A stretch of DNA of 64,000 nucleotides from Culex pipiens pallens (Eukaryota; Arthropoda; Insecta; Diptera; Culicidae), in NCBI RefSeq assembly GCF_016801865.2, contig NC_068939.1, positions 72,964,100 through 73,028,099 of the forward strand, written 5' to 3'. The notes under the pieces were generated by a model that saw nothing but the letters and a program-made list of their open reading frames with translations, did not search any database and was not told where the DNA came from. Position 1 is the first letter of the stretch; each line of letters starts with the position of its first letter. Positions 10,893 to 23,480 of this stretch are shown here, in pieces. The translations under genes and the position numbers were made by a program.

Positions 10893-12790
10893 AATCATTT
10901 CAAAATTATATCCAACAAAACAAGACCACCCTAAAAACCCACTCCCAACCGAACAAGTGAAAATCTCTCATCCCGCCGAGGACAGCAGAGAACATGAATG
11001 TTTATGAGCCCGTGTCCAAGCCGGTGAACCCGCCGATCCAATGTTGGCTCGGTCGTCCCTAAACGGGTGGTGCGCGGGTTGACTTGTGAAATATTCGGGC
11101 GCCACGGACCTCATGCTGGCATTTCGCCGCCGCCGCCGTCCTGGTCTAGGTTTCTTTCTCTGTCTTTCAAACGGTTTCGGGATGTTTATTTCAAACCTTG
11201 TTCTCTGGACTGCGCGTCTTTTTTTCCCACTGTCGATGACTTTTTTCTTCGATATTATTTTTTTTGCTTGCTAAGAGACCCGAAAAGTCAGAATGATCGG
11301 GGCATCAAATCCATCAGTCCGTTTATGATTATTCTGAGTCAACCCCAGATCTTATCAATGTGCCGGTGTTAGTCAGGTTGTCCCGACGAAGTCAAGTGGT
11401 TTTGGAGGGTTCTTTTTTTGTTATGATGATTCAAGTTTTTTTTTAGATATGTTTTATTATTGATTTATTGAAAATGCATTTAAATTTGTGCAAAAACTTG
11501 ATTTCTTTGTAACCTACAATTTTTTTTATGAAAAATTAAGAAACTGCTTCAAAATTAAATGATACGTTTTAAAAACTTTATCAATTGTCATGCCTATCCG
11601 AAAAATTTCAACCAGTACTGTTGCAATGCTTATTGATACTGAACACTCAACTGAAAATTGGTTCAATTGTTAGAAAACTGCTGAAAATTTATGCTGTGGA
11701 GAGCAATCTCAACATAATGAGCCCCATTTGAGATGTACAAAGGTATTAATTACCAAAAGTTGGAAAAAGCGTGATCAGTTGACTGGTGAGCACGGTACTT
11801 CTAAATATATATTTTTTTTAATGTAAATCAACTTTTTTTCCAATAGATGTTAAAGTTCGCAAGACTTGTAAAATTGAAGTCTAAACTTTGATTTATAGTT
11901 GATTTTTGTTTTTTTTAAGAAACCCTATTTTGAAACACCGTGACCATGTATTGATCCCTCAGAAAACGTTCAGTTTGCAGTTAAAGATCCATTACTTGAA
12001 CTCCTCGCCAAACATCGGTCGAAGTGGAAAATACCCCTGAATTACGGCATTTTTGTTGTGGTTGTTGATGTTGCTGTTTCGTAAAACAACCGCACCAAAA
12101 CTAGATGATGAGTGTGATGAGATTATTTATAACCTGAAAACCCGTAATTATCGAAAGAAATATTTCCGTCTATACGATGCAACGCAACCAGATTTTAAAT
12201 ATTTTGATAGCTGGGCTCTCGTTAAGTGGACGGACCCCTAGCTCAACGGAGTGTGTGGAGTTGGCCAGGAAGTCAATCAGAGGCAGGTAGCTTCCCTCTC
12301 CGAAAGTGTAAAATTTATAGCCTGTTTAGCGAGCGGCTGCTATCACGCGGGAGGGATCTTGTTTCAACCCCTCTGTGCCGGGCCGGGCATTTCGGGTGTC
12401 GTTTTGTGGGCTTTTATTGGGGTGAATGAATACAGATGGGAGAGGGGGGGGATCAACGCGTTTAATCTGGACGTTTTGATGGTGCTGGATTGCTTTATTT
12501 AAGTGCGGAACGGACAGCGATTGCAATGATATTTGTTGAAACGTTACTAAAAGTTCGTTAGGAACTTTAATGTTATTTATTACCTAAAATTGCAATTTTT
12601 TAAAACAAATTCTGAGAATTAAAATTTTTATGAATTATTTTAATCTTACAAAATACAAAACATCTACTCAAATTATTCCACATGAATAAAATAACCACAA
12701 AAGTGTCCCACAGTACACCATTTTGTATAGTGGGACTGTTGTGACAAGCATTTGTTCAAGGCAACTATGATGGGCTAAGATTTCAGGCAG
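10893..12790. other. Unique intronic island (candidate cis-regulatory)
   Basis: GC-richer, largely non-repetitive sequence at about 10960-11380 and 12000-12500, with AT-rich DNA between. No protein family is recognisable. A 22-codon frame starting at 10994 (MNVYEPVSKPVNPP...) ends at a stop and is too short to call. Its position in a developmental-regulator intron makes enhancer content plausible, but that is inference. Confidence 0.4.
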
Positions 12791-13300
12791 TGTTGCCAGA
12801 TCTTCGTTTCAATCTAACGTATGGATTGGAACAGCTCGGATGAAACTCAGAAAAGTGAGACTTTAACAAGTATTACAAACTCCTCCAACCGGCACTGCAA
12901 ATGAAGTAATAACAGGAGGCAACACTTCGCGAGCCGAAGGTACTCTCATAATTGATCAATTACAAATTAATACCCCTTTTCGGCGCACCGAAAACGGCAG
13001 CGCAGTCTCACTGTAAGTGCGTTCAATGACTTGCATGCAGTGAATCGAGCTCTCAGTACAGTTCATCTTGACGACCCCTCCGAAAGACCTTTACTCGATC
13101 GCCGAAGGCAAAAGTGACTACTTCTTCGTCTTCGCGATTCGATCTCAATTTTCTGGGTCTAGGCCTAACCGTTTAGGGTCCTTTGCGAGACGACCTTAGC
13201 ATTTAGCCACCAAAAACTCTGAAGCGATGGGAATCAGGCCATCTAGGGCCTAGCTTGAGTCTACAAATAAACATCAGAACAACACACAAAAAGTATCGTT
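12791..13300. other. Possible old LTR-like or inserted segment
   Basis: The segment begins with TGTTGCCAGATC after a G, has an inverted GGCAACACT near 12930, and carries an AATAAA-like signal near 13265 before ending ...CAACA near 13287. This could be a solo LTR, but no flanking duplication could be found, so the call is weak. No coding capacity. Confidence 0.25.
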
Positions 13301-14185
13301 TAGGCTAAGGAATTGTGAGAGAATCCATTTGCAAATAAACAGTTTCCTGAGGGATAGTGTTGAGGGCAAGTTGAGGGTTGATATTAAGTCCAGATCTGGA
13401 AGGATGATTTCAGATGAAACTATCTTTAACTTAATTCTTATATTGGAAAAAAAAAATAAAATCTTAAAATGTGGTGAGATTGAAACATTCAACTATTGAT
13501 TGAGAGTCGGATTTGTTACTATGTAAGACTCACTTCGAAAGTTTCCTGCTTTGCAATTTTATTTCAAGACCCACTTTCAAAGTAATTTCTTGGCAAAAAA
13601 AAAAATCCTGTAAAATGTCAAAAGTAATCTGTCATTGAATTTCTCACAGTAACCCCAGCAGCAAAACATCCGAAACTAAATGAAACAAGCTGTTGACAAA
13701 CTCAGCGACGTTCAAGGATCCGTGAAAAACAAGCCCCGCAAGGATGGTAAATAAACCAAAAAACCAGCAAATAAATAAACCACCGCCGCCGGCCGGGGCT
13801 TTGAGGATGTCGCTCTGGCTTTGGTTTGCCAAATCCGGCGAGCCTGGTGGTGGCGGCTGGCGTGACCAAACGTAAACACAGTTGGCGCCGTATGGCGCAC
13901 ATTTTTTTTGCTGTTGTTTTTGTTTAGGGAAGAGGCGGTTTTGTGTGGCTTCCAGGGCAGTTGGTTGCGTTGGGAACTAAATTTCGATGCAGCCTGACGT
14001 ATTTGAATAGACTTGCAAATGTAAAAAATTAATAAAATTTAATCTGAATATTCTTTTGAATTGGGACTATCTTTCAAATCATGTATTTTTTATTTAAGGT
14101 TTAATCTCACCAATCTTGAAAAATTATGTTTCAAATCCATAAAAATTTCAAATTCATATAAACATGTTTTATTGCTTTAAGCTAG
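13301..14185. other. Intronic non-coding DNA with a unique GC-rich patch at 13640-13980
   Basis: The patch at 13640-13980 includes CCGCCGCCGGCCGGGGC and surrounding unique sequence; the rest is AT-rich. Small open frames on the minus strand resemble nothing known. Confidence 0.4.
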
Positions 14186-14245
14186 TAGTGGTTCTCAAAT
14201 TTTTTCGATCTATTCCCCCCTTGGCTAATTTTCCAGAACTTTATC
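14186..14245. mobile_element. hAT-type transposon terminus (single end)
   Basis: TAGTGGTTCTCAAATTTTTT followed by C runs resembles the widespread hAT terminal motif CAGTGGTTCTCAA. I could not locate the matching opposite end or an 8-bp duplication, so only one terminus is called. Confidence 0.4.
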
Positions 14246-14774
14246 CCCCCCTTCAATTTTCAACTAATTGGTATCAATGTAAATAGTCATAATCTTGGCA
14301 TTATTGATTGCAGAAACTGTAAATTTACACAACATATTTTTTTTACCAGAACAAACTAAAATATTTCATGATTTTTTCAAAAAGTTTTCATTATTCTCTT
14401 GCAAACCATTTAAATTAAAATACTCTTGTTTAATATTTAATTCGGTTTCCAGTAAAACTTCTTGTTGTATAAAAGCAAAACTTCCCAAAAAATTATATGA
14501 AAGCTATTTTTTTCAACGTGTTATTAATGCTTGAAAAGATTACATAATCAAAAAAAAAAGTAATGATGTTCTCAATAAATCGAAAGGATACGAATCCTTA
14601 CAAATACGTTTTTCAAAAGTTGCTCTGGTTTGAAAGGTCGGTTAAAAGGTCTGTTAACCTTCCTTTGGCATTAAAAAATCACACTTAAGGTATTGGTGTC
14701 CTTTTCGACCCCAAACTTTAAAAATTCGCCAAAAATCCAGTTTTTGACCAAATCCGGTTCTCTTAGTCTAAAAT

Positions 14775-15376
14775 TCAATTCAATTCAATTAGTGTTTATT
14801 AGTAAATAATCAATTTACAATTTCGTGTTTCTTATAAACTTATAGAGTTTTGGAGTTCCTTTCAACTATGGTTTACACTATAATTCATTTGGATCTAACA
14901 ATAGATTTGGCAAGAGAAGGAAAAAAATAACATAAAAAAACCATCGAGATTTGCTAAGGAAAAGGATAGAAATAGAAAAAGCTTAAAACTAAATCACAAT
15001 TTGTTTTGTCTGTTGACGTCGAAAAACTTCGCTGCTCAAGGCAGCTTATCCGTTGTAGATGTACTTCATCATCAGCTCACTAAGAGCTTGGAATTGAATT
15101 GGAGCAAGTGCGAAAAACTCGGGAGGCATGAAGAGATCATCACCGGTAACATCAGCTTGTCCCGGGGGGGCTATTGTAGCGTACGAACCTCCCAACCGGG
15201 AGGGAACGCTCCGCCGCCAGCTGCTGCAGCGTTCGAGCTCGAAGTCTTCGGAGGTTGACGGGACGCTGACGCTTTCTTCTTCTTGTCCTGCTCCTTGAGA
15301 TACTTTTTTCTCGCCTCACAGCCACGGAAATTCGCCGTGTGGTTTCCACCACAGTTCGCGCACTTGACGCGCGCTT
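14775..15376 (-). mobile_element. 5'-truncated gag-only non-LTR retrotransposon
   Basis: The insert is flanked by an exact 14-bp duplication TCTTAGTCTAAAAT (14761-14774 and 15377-15390), and the uninterrupted site is confirmed by the inverted arm near 16427-16435. Read on the minus strand it holds the end of an ORF1/Gag zinc-knuckle protein, a roughly 240-bp 3' UTR with AATAAA near 14800, and a 3' tail of TTGAA repeats. There is no reverse-transcriptase region between Gag and tail. Confidence 0.85.
15046..15376 (-). pseudogene. LINE ORF1 (Gag) C-terminal fragment with zinc knuckle, frameshifted
   Basis: The minus strand encodes VKCANCGGNHTANFRGCEAR followed by KKYLKEQDKKKK, a CX2CX4HX4C-like knuckle typical of ORF1 in Jockey-like LINEs, where it binds RNA and packages the element RNA. 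After a Ser/Ala/Pro/Gly-rich linker the frame shifts near 15180-15220 (next to a C-rich run). The continuing frame reads GQADVTGDDLFMPPEFFALA and ends QFQALSELMMKYIYNG-stop at 15046. The N-terminal part is missing because of 5' truncation at 15376. It is dead because of truncation and frameshift; the family assignment rests on the knuckle and its flanks. Confidence 0.75.
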
Positions 15377-15509
15377 TCTTAGTCTAAAATGAATGCTTAG
15401 GATGTCCCCTTTCCGAAACCGACCTGACAACCCGGATTCACTGTGGCCACCGGGAATCTGCTACAGCCGAAATAAGAACTTTTTGAGACCCCAACTTTTA
15501 CGACCTGTA

Positions 15510-15943
15510 CTGCCGTTCTACGCATAATTGTCCCATGTTCAAAAAAGTGCAACTGAGAAAAACGCGATTGAAATTTTTCGACCGATTTCTGTGTTTCTAC
15601 GCATAATTGTCCCGTGGGTTCCTATTCGACCTATGTGTCCCTAATCGCCCCAGTTAGCAGTTTATCACCCTTATTTGTGATCCTATTGCTATACAACAGG
15701 TAAACAAGGCATAACGCTTAGTAAAACTAATGATTCCGTGTAAGAAAATACTTGGTGGGACAATTATGCGTAGAAGTTCAACGATGGGATAAACAGACTT
15801 GGTGTTGTTTTTGATGAGTTTCCGAACAAAGTATCAGATTTGATGTGTTTTTCTTAAAGTACACATCAGACTAAACTTAAAAATGGCATAAAGTCAAAAT
15901 CGTCAAAAACTGACATGGGACAATTATGCGTAGAACGGCAGTG
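15510..15943. mobile_element. TA-flanked MITE with four GGGACAATTATGCGTA motifs
   Basis: Ends are CTGCCGTTCTACGCATAATT (left) and its inverted copy (right), with TA at 15508-15509 and 15944-15945. The 16-mer TACGCATAATTGTCCC occurs near 15519 and 15599 in one orientation and near 15757 and 15917 in the other. One end reads TA-CTGCCG and the other TA-CACTGCCG; the relative at 43069-43318 shows the same asymmetry. This is consistent with Tc1/mariner-type mobilisation. Non-coding. Confidence 0.8.
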
Positions 15944-16532
15944 TATCACCGGCAAATTTGGAATGATAGGGTTTCTCTCATATTCCGGAAGTGTCCCCAA
16001 GGGGCCACCGGTAACCGGTTCCAGATTGACCAGAATGACTCAGAGAACAACGGCATGACCATAGAATGTCATATCTTTTAATTTCATGAAGTTTGATATG
16101 CCGCATGATGGGATTTCATAAAAAAGTCAAGTTGGCCGTACATCGGGTATCCTGGCCACCGGTTCCAAGTTACCTGGAACTAGCCAGTGACACTCCAGAG
16201 TGGTTCTATTAGTAAGTTTTATGGATCAATTTCAACTATCGTGAATGTAATGGTATCGCATATACGTAATTTCCGGAACCGGTGGCCAGGTGACTGGCCC
16301 TGATATTAATATTTGTAATCAAAGTACAGGTAAATACCAGTCTTATGCAACCCAGAGCATCCTGATTTGTTGAAATTTGCCGTAGAAGAGCGATTTCGGA
16401 AAGGGGACATCCTAAGCTTTCATTTAAGACTAAGAGAACCGGATTTGGTCAAAAACTGGATTTTCGGCGATTTTTTGAAGATTTGGGTCGAAAAGAACCA
16501 GATTTGTTTACAGGATTTCTATCCGTGTATAG

Positions 16533-17524
16533 TAGGGTGTTTCAGCCAAACAAAAAAATTCTCAGATCACGGCAAACCGAGGTTTCCTTGTAGAGGATAC
16601 CCATAGGGACTCTCATGCCAAATATCAGCCCATTTGGTTGAGAATTGGCCTGTCCCCAGCGAGTTGAAATTTACATGGAAATTACTATGGGATTTTTGCG
16701 CTTTTCGTTCAATCGATCCTACAGGTCAGGGGACAACATGGATTCACTCGGAATAAAGACAGGTGTGTAGGGGATGGTCCAATGAACACATTCCAGAAGG
16801 AATTAGGGTTGTCCATTCTGTCCCCAAGGTGCGCATTGGATCGACGTCCGGTGTCTCCAAAACCAACGATTCATCCTTCAAAAGCATCACATTTCCTTAG
16901 TATGCTTTGACGGCTAGGTGAAAACCACGACGCCCCATATCAGACGTTGAACACGTGGAGAGGCATCGATTGCATTATTATTACAAAATCATCATTCTAC
17001 GTTATTTGAATAGTTGAAATTCCTGCAGGAACATCAACAATTATAATTTTATTACTTCAAAGAATGTTTATGAGCCAAAACTTAAGTGCATGCTCTTCCA
17101 CGTGTTCACCGTCTGATATGGAGCGTCGTGGTTTTCACCTAGCCGTCATAGCATACTAAGGAAATACGATGCTTTTGAAGGATGAATCGTTGGTTTTGGA
17201 GACACCTGACGTCCATCCAATGCGCACCTTGGGGACAGAATGGACAACCTTAATTCCTTCTGGAATGTGTTCATTGGACCATCCCCTACACACCTGTCTT
17301 TATTCCGAGTGAATCCATGTTGTCCCCTGACCTGTAGGATCGATTGAACGAAAAGCGCAAAAATCCCATAGTAATTTCCATGAACATTTCAACTCGCTGG
17401 GGACAGGCCTATTCTCAACCAAATGGGCTGATATTTGGCATGAGCGTCCTTATGGGTATCCTCTACAAGGGGAACCTCGGTTTGCCGTGATCTGAGAACT
17501 TTTTTGTTTGGCTGAAACACCCTA
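16533..17524. mobile_element. 992-bp foldback hAT-like element with 8-bp TSD
   Basis: Inverted termini TAGGGTGTTTCAGCCAAAC / GTTTGGCTGAAACACCCTA, with the exact 8-bp duplication GTGTATAG on both sides (16525-16532, 17525-17532). The inverted arms extend about 400 bp each, nearly identical, around a loop near 16970-17100. An 8-bp duplication with such termini fits hAT or P superfamily mobilisation. No transposase is encoded. Confidence 0.9.
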
Positions 17525-17532
17525 GTGTATAG

Positions 17533-18830
17533 TGCACGAACTCACCAAAATTTATTTATTTTTGCCTTAAGTCAGGACTATTTTAAGAACACTCAAAAAG
17601 CAAAAACAATAAAATTATGTTTATTGGATTAAAAAAAACTCCAGAATTGCATCATTGTTTACATTCAAAAGGCTTGACAAAAAAATATCAAAAACAAATC
17701 AGTTTGCTTTTGAGAGCTCTACAAGTGCTTCGAATAACTTCACTCTGAATTGCTATCACGGTGTATTTTTTAGAGACCTCAAAGATAAAAAAATCGGAAT
17801 GACTGATATTTGGCACCGTGAAAGAAGGGCTCTTTCCCGACATTTTGCGGGGTATACCGAAATATTTCGTCGGGAGGTCTAGAGCAACTTTTTTTGAAGA
17901 TTATTTTTTAATTTTATGGGATATTTGTTCAAAAAAGTCACAGAAAACCGGTGCATTCATGTTGATATCACTCAAATTTCTTATGAATATGCCTTGGGGA
18001 CTCTAACCAACTATATTTGACCCATATTTGACCTCCAACAAAAAAAATTTAACCAAATTTACCAGATTTCTAGCATTCTTTGAAATTACTCCGAAATCCA
18101 AGCTGGAAACCCCGATACGACAGAAAATAAATCTTTTCTTTGTAAAATTTGTCATGAAAATACACATTGCCAGGATACGAATTTGAGCATCATAAGATGT
18201 TTATTACTCAATAGGCTCCGATTTTTTTTTCATCCTCTGCCACATCACACAATTACATTTTCAAACATTTAAGAATCAATCACATTGTAGAGAACAGTTT
18301 TCTGAACAAGTTCTATAAAAAAGTATGAGTTTTGGTTCAACATAAGCAGAGATATACCCAATTTCCTGAAATAAATAGTGCCTTTCTCCAAAATTTCTTA
18401 ATTTAATTACCTTTCACATGATGGACAATGCCTAGGTTGGTTTTGGATAGGGGACAACCTAAGCTACCATTCGAGATCAATAGAACGCGATTTGGTCAAA
18501 ACTGGATTTTTGAACAAAAAACTTAAAATTCAAGGTCAAAAATGATCGTAGGGGTTGCCAAAACTACATTTGTTGTTTAAAACGTGTATTCATGCTATAA
18601 ATTGAATGTCAGAAAATTCAAGACTCTAGTTTCTTTTAACAAAAGTTATAGCGATTTTAATTTTCAGAAAGGTTGAAAAAGGCTTCAAAACTATAGGAAG
18701 GTTATCCTTAGAAATCAACCTGTCCTTTGAAATTCAGCATATTTTTCCGTAGTTGTGTTCATGAAAGTTGTCATATGTTTTTTTTAACTGCATGACTTTG
18801 CACTTCTCCAGCGATAAAAAAAAACAACTG
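17533..18830. other. AT-rich intronic DNA, probable degraded repeats
   Basis: No gene is recognisable. 18430-18560 resembles the arm of the FB3 foldback (AGGGGACAACCTAAGC... then GATTTGGTCAAAACTGG). The remainder is non-coding. Confidence 0.5.
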
Positions 18831-20540
18831 CAAATCATCACACCATCAGCGTGACACAGGAAAGCCAAGCAGCGGGACCCAGTCTAAAGCTTTTCTCAAG
18901 TTTTTCTCAAGCTCTCCTAGTCTGCACTGTCAACGTCGTCAACTAGTTGCAACTGCAGTAGCTGCACAACCGACTGCGTAATTTCATGACAAATTTACCT
19001 TTAATTTCTCACACTCCTGACTTAACGAGTGTCTCTCAGGTCTGGTCTCCGACTAGTGCCACAAGTCTTGAAGCAACAACAAAAAAATACAATTAATTCA
19101 GTACCCGCGAGAAAGAAAAAGAAGGCCAGCCAATCAAGATTACAGCACCCTGTCTTGATCGTCGTCGTCCAAATCAATCCGATGTAACCGATCTGCAGAC
19201 CGCTGCTGCCGGCCACAAGACTTACAATCTGTCAGTCACGTTCTTGGCCCCGTTGAGCAGCAGCTGGGAACCACCACGGCCGCGGTTCCAAATTGAAGGT
19301 ATCAATTTCGTTGTCGTTTTCAATCTCTCCCGCGTCGAGAAGGTAGCTTCATTTGAATTTTTCAGAAGGCCACTTTCCCATCAGCCCTTTCTGATTTTGG
19401 TGTTCCAGATTTTCTGGGGCCCCGGCGGGGAAAATTGACAACTGACTGGTTGCTTCTGGTGACGGCTGCTGGCGCCACTGGACATGTGTTTTTCTTGTCG
19501 TTCTTCGATTTCAAGTGGTCCAGATTAGACGCTGACGACCAAGTCTTGGTTCGTATTTTTTTTTCGGGTGACAAGGGTGCCCGCGTAAAAACCATGTTCG
19601 GGAAGATGGATGGGTTTGGTCGAAGTGAAATTGTAGCAATGTGACAAGTTGCTCGTAATGTGACACGGTTTGTTGTTTTGATTGCTTGATGTTCTTCGGG
19701 AGGCAGGCAGACGACAGTTACAGGTTGAGTTTTCTGGGAGGGACATAGAGGTAATGTATTCTGGAATTTGAGAATTGATGTGGTATCGAATGCTTTAAAA
19801 ATTCTTTATGTGTTTTCAATATTATATTATTGCAACCATTGATTTGATGGATTTCTAATTTTCCATTAAATTTTATTTACGCTGCTAAAACCATCAAATC
19901 CAATCAAACCATTCAGTCACTCAGACAAAGGCCCCTTAATAATCTTATAATCACACCTCTCAATCGCCGTCGACATTTCGAGCATCAATATTTCATCCCA
20001 TAATTAGCACCCACTTGCACAATGACGATAATGGGCGCCCCTTTTTTCACTCCGGGCTGCACGGATTTGATGGTCCCTCCAAAGACTCTTCCTCTTCCTC
20101 TCCCCGTGGCTGTCAGCATGGGTCATATTCATAAATTTCGTCGAATAAAGGCGCGCAGTCAAAGCTAAATCACCTTCTTCGCTTTCGCGCCAACCGTTGC
20201 GTCGACATCCCATAAAAAAGGAGCAGCTCCGGCGAGCCTTCATATATCAAAAAATTTAATTACCCACGAGGTGTTAAAATCACATTTTCTCATTCACGAC
20301 GTCGTCGCGCTCGCGGAGCAGTATTTTTTCTCACTCACCTTTAAAAAAAGAGGTGATGATGGTGATTATGATGATTTGGCTCTTTGTTGGATCAAACACC
20401 CCCGGGGTCTCTTCCTTCTCCCCCACAACGGCCCACGCCACACAATCAGGGTACGGCCAGAATGATACGCAACAATTTGGCGCCCAGAAATCACCCGGTT
20501 GGCAATAAAATTAGGCAAGAAGGGGGGGAAAAAGCTTTGA
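18831..20540. other. Unique GC-richer intronic island (candidate regulatory DNA)
   Basis: Largely non-repetitive sequence with higher GC content, particularly 18840-19760 and 19915-20530. No exon-like sequence with recognisable protein homology was seen. It is a good place to look for conserved enhancers of the T-box gene; this is inferred from position and composition only. Confidence 0.4.
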
Positions 20541-22620
20541 TTTCTGAATCATCCATTTGAAACTGATTATTGGCTTTGAAAACTGAGATTTTTTGTGTGA
20601 AAAAAAAAATGGATACCGTAATGTGGGGTGATGTCATGCCAACTTTTGAAAACAATTTGAATAAATTTGCACAAACTGTTCTTTCACAAAAACTAATTGT
20701 TTGATCCAATCCTGATGGGCAGATGATAAGCAATATCCTAAAATTTGTTTGTTTCCAAGATACCAAGGTTTGTAGTTATTCCTAGGGAAAATAAAAAAAA
20801 AAAAATTCACAGAAAAAATCAACCTTCGGACCCTCGGACAAATTTAGAACAAATTTCAGTCGAGGGGGGGGGCGGGCACGGCCCCCAGGCCCCCCTGATA
20901 CTGCCAGTGGACCAAATGTCGCAAATAACGCAGAAGCCTTCTTTCAATATCTTACCTTGATGCTCTCTTGTGTTCAAAATAAATATGGTTACAATAAAAC
21001 GTAACTTAATTGTGCATTTTTCATGCAATTTACAAAATTTATTGAACCCACATATAACAAAATATTGAGCCCAAAAAAAGATTTTATAAATAGTTACAGT
21101 TAACAAATTCCTATTATTTTTTTCAGTTTCCAAGATACTTGTTTTCCTGTAAAAAGTTTTGATAGAAAACGCAATGCGTTGTCTGACAAATGTGAATTTA
21201 ATTTTTACTTTAAATTATAGATTATTCAATATTTAGCTCCCTCATTTTAACCTAAACCAATGTTTTTTGCTCCCCAAACTGTATTTTTGTTTTTTATTTG
21301 TAAAATACTTTTTCTATTTTTACTTCACTTAATTCAACATTCAATAATTATGCTCAAAGCTTAATTTGTATGTTTCTTGGGTAATTTGGGTAAATCTATG
21401 GAGCCAAATTTTGAATTGAAGTTCTTCAACATATTCAAAATTTCTATTTTTTCATGTAGTTGATTTTTTTTAGGTTTAATGATAAAAATGATAAAATTGA
21501 ACAATTCTTACAAGATAGTATTGATAATGATGTCAAAAAAGTTTTTTCTTTTTTTTCCACGATTTTCAAATATTATGATTTTTTTTAAATTGGCATCACT
21601 GCCAAATGAATTTTGTCAAAATTGTGCTATAGCTGAAAAGACGCAATTTTTTGTCATCTAAAACATATTTATAATGATTTTTTTTCTTCAAAAATGGTTT
21701 TTTTTACGCAATTCAGTATTTTGTGTGAAAAGTCGAATTGAAAAAAAAGTATACATTTTATTTCAGAGTGTGACTTTTCATTCATTGTAATTATCAATAT
21801 CTACAAATTAGTCGAAAACGCTAAATGGATCAGCAATTCCTTTTTCAAGTTACAGATTTTTGAATGTTTTGATAGGCTTTTTGTATGGACAGTTGTCAAA
21901 ATTGTTTGTAGACTTGTATAGACGGACTAATGATGCAAAATGTCTTCTTTGGTCAAAGAAAATGTACACACAAAGTTCATCCAAACGATGTCCGAAGAAC
22001 TCAATTAACTTGTTTCTGTAAAACGAAAGAAATAATTTTATATTTAAAAACGATACTTAATCCTTGGTGCCTTCCTCACATTCGTATATTGAATCTTGCA
22101 TCATTTCCCCTTAACACGATTAACGATTTAAGCTTAATTCGACGGTAACATTTCAAAAGGCATCATGTACATTTTGACACTTTCTGGGTTATTGCATATC
22201 CTGAAAGTACTCCTAATAAGCTACCTCTCCACCAAAAATGAGCAAAAGTTACTTCAGTAAAGTCTGTTTAATCATGATTTTAAATAAAGTAACATAAACA
22301 AAATCTCTGCCATCAGCAGTCCCTGTTTATATAGACCTGTCAACCTGTCAAACAAAAGACTACATGAATATCGTGACGAAAAAAAAAGCATCATGAAAAA
22401 AGCGCCATGTACATTCGGCGAAGAAAAACGAATCATAACATTGCGTCCCCCTCAATGATAGCAGGGTGATATAGACGTTGGTGATTTCAAAAGGAGTTAT
22501 GTTTGTTTTACTCAAATAAAATTACGGAAATAATGTTTTATTGAATTTGGATGATCAAGTATCAATAAAAGCAAGGTTTGTCATCGTTTGTTATCATTAG
22601 AACATCTTATTTTGCTTTTA
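20541..22620. other. AT-rich intronic DNA with dispersed repeat fragments
   Basis: Contains a G-run patch at 20861-20900 and, near 21880-21960, a fragment of the FB2 foldback family (TTTTTGTATGGACAGTTGTC..., ACTAATGATGCAAAATG). No gene or RNA is recognisable. Confidence 0.5.
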
Positions 22621-22754
22621 TATTAAAATGGGAATTGAAAATGGATGCTCAACATTCAAATGCGTTTTTCTCAAAACACGTCGTTTGTACATGATGCTTT
22701 TTGAAATGTTGGCGTCGAATTACTCATTTTTTTCAATAGGGATTTCAGATCTTC

Positions 22755-23140
22755 AATTTTTCTGGCTTATCGGTAAGGTCTTTTATAACCTATCCAACGA
22801 TAATTCGCATGATACATCCAAACAACATTTTTATCAAAATATCTGAGACCCATTTTCAAAAAAAAGTATAAATACCACGTAAGTGCTTATAAATGTTGAT
22901 AGGGTTACCAGATTTACAATATTTTGGGCTCTTTGGTTAGGTCTTTTGATTACCCCTCCAACGGTGGGTCGCTTGTTAGATCCGGACAACGTTTTTATCA
23001 AAATATCTGAGATCCGGCCTCTAAAAAGTTTATAAATAGCACTTTAGTGCTTATAACTTTTGATAGGCTTGTCAGTTTGGACTCGTTAGAAAGGTCTTTT
23101 AAATACCTTTCTGAAAATGTATGGCATGACGGGTTTTTTT
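22755..23140. repeat. Degenerate tandem repeat of about 160 bp (2.4 units)
   Basis: Units at 22755-22912, 22913-23073 and a partial one from 23074 share the landmarks TAGGTCTTTT (or AAGGTCTTTT), the TCCAACG box, TTTTTATCAAAATATCTGAGA, and AGTGCTTATAA...TTGATAGG. They are followed to about 23480 by a tail containing CATACACACGCACAGACATT and TTCAGAATTTGATTCTGAGT. The whole looks like one end of a repeat element. Non-coding. Confidence 0.6.
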
Positions 23141-23480
23141 TCCACAAAAACCACCCTTTTTATAATCTTCCGGACTTTAGTCAAAATCGTTTTTTAACAT
23201 AACTTTTGAAGTACTTTACAAAACTTCATAATATTAACTAGGGTATTGTGGGACCCCAAGATGGATCGAATGTGAGCATAACAGTCCAAATAAGTTCAGC
23301 CAGTCCGGAGATAATTGAGTGCATTTTTTTTGGTGCATGGACTTACAGGCATACACACGCACAGACATTTGTTCAGAATTTGATTCTGAGTCGATAGGTA
23401 TACGTGAAAGTGGGTCTACGAGGTCGAATTGAGAAGTTCATTTTTCGAGTGATTTTATAGCCTTTCCTCAGTAAGGTATG

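Larger units (their letters stand above)
14700..16532. mobile_element. Foldback element (family FB3) broken by two insertions and abutted by a third
   Basis: The left arm (TCGACCCCAAAC..., ...GACCAAATCCGGTTCTCTTA...) is inverted at 16385-16500 (...TAAGAGAACCGGATTTGGTC...). The left arm is interrupted by a LINE fragment (14775-15376) and the loop side by a TA-flanked element (15510-15943). A hAT-like element follows at 16533. Internal GGCCACCGG motifs near 15995, 16155 and 16278 are repeated in both orientations. A diverged arm fragment recurs at about 18440-18560. Confidence 0.65.

Noticed and set aside
10637..10960. 107-codon frame rich in FES repeats and its minus-strand MIQ counterpart
   Set aside because: Both are translations of the 9-bp minisatellite.
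12791..13300. Confident solo LTR call
   Set aside because: No flanking duplication and no second copy in the window, so it is listed only as a weak possibility.
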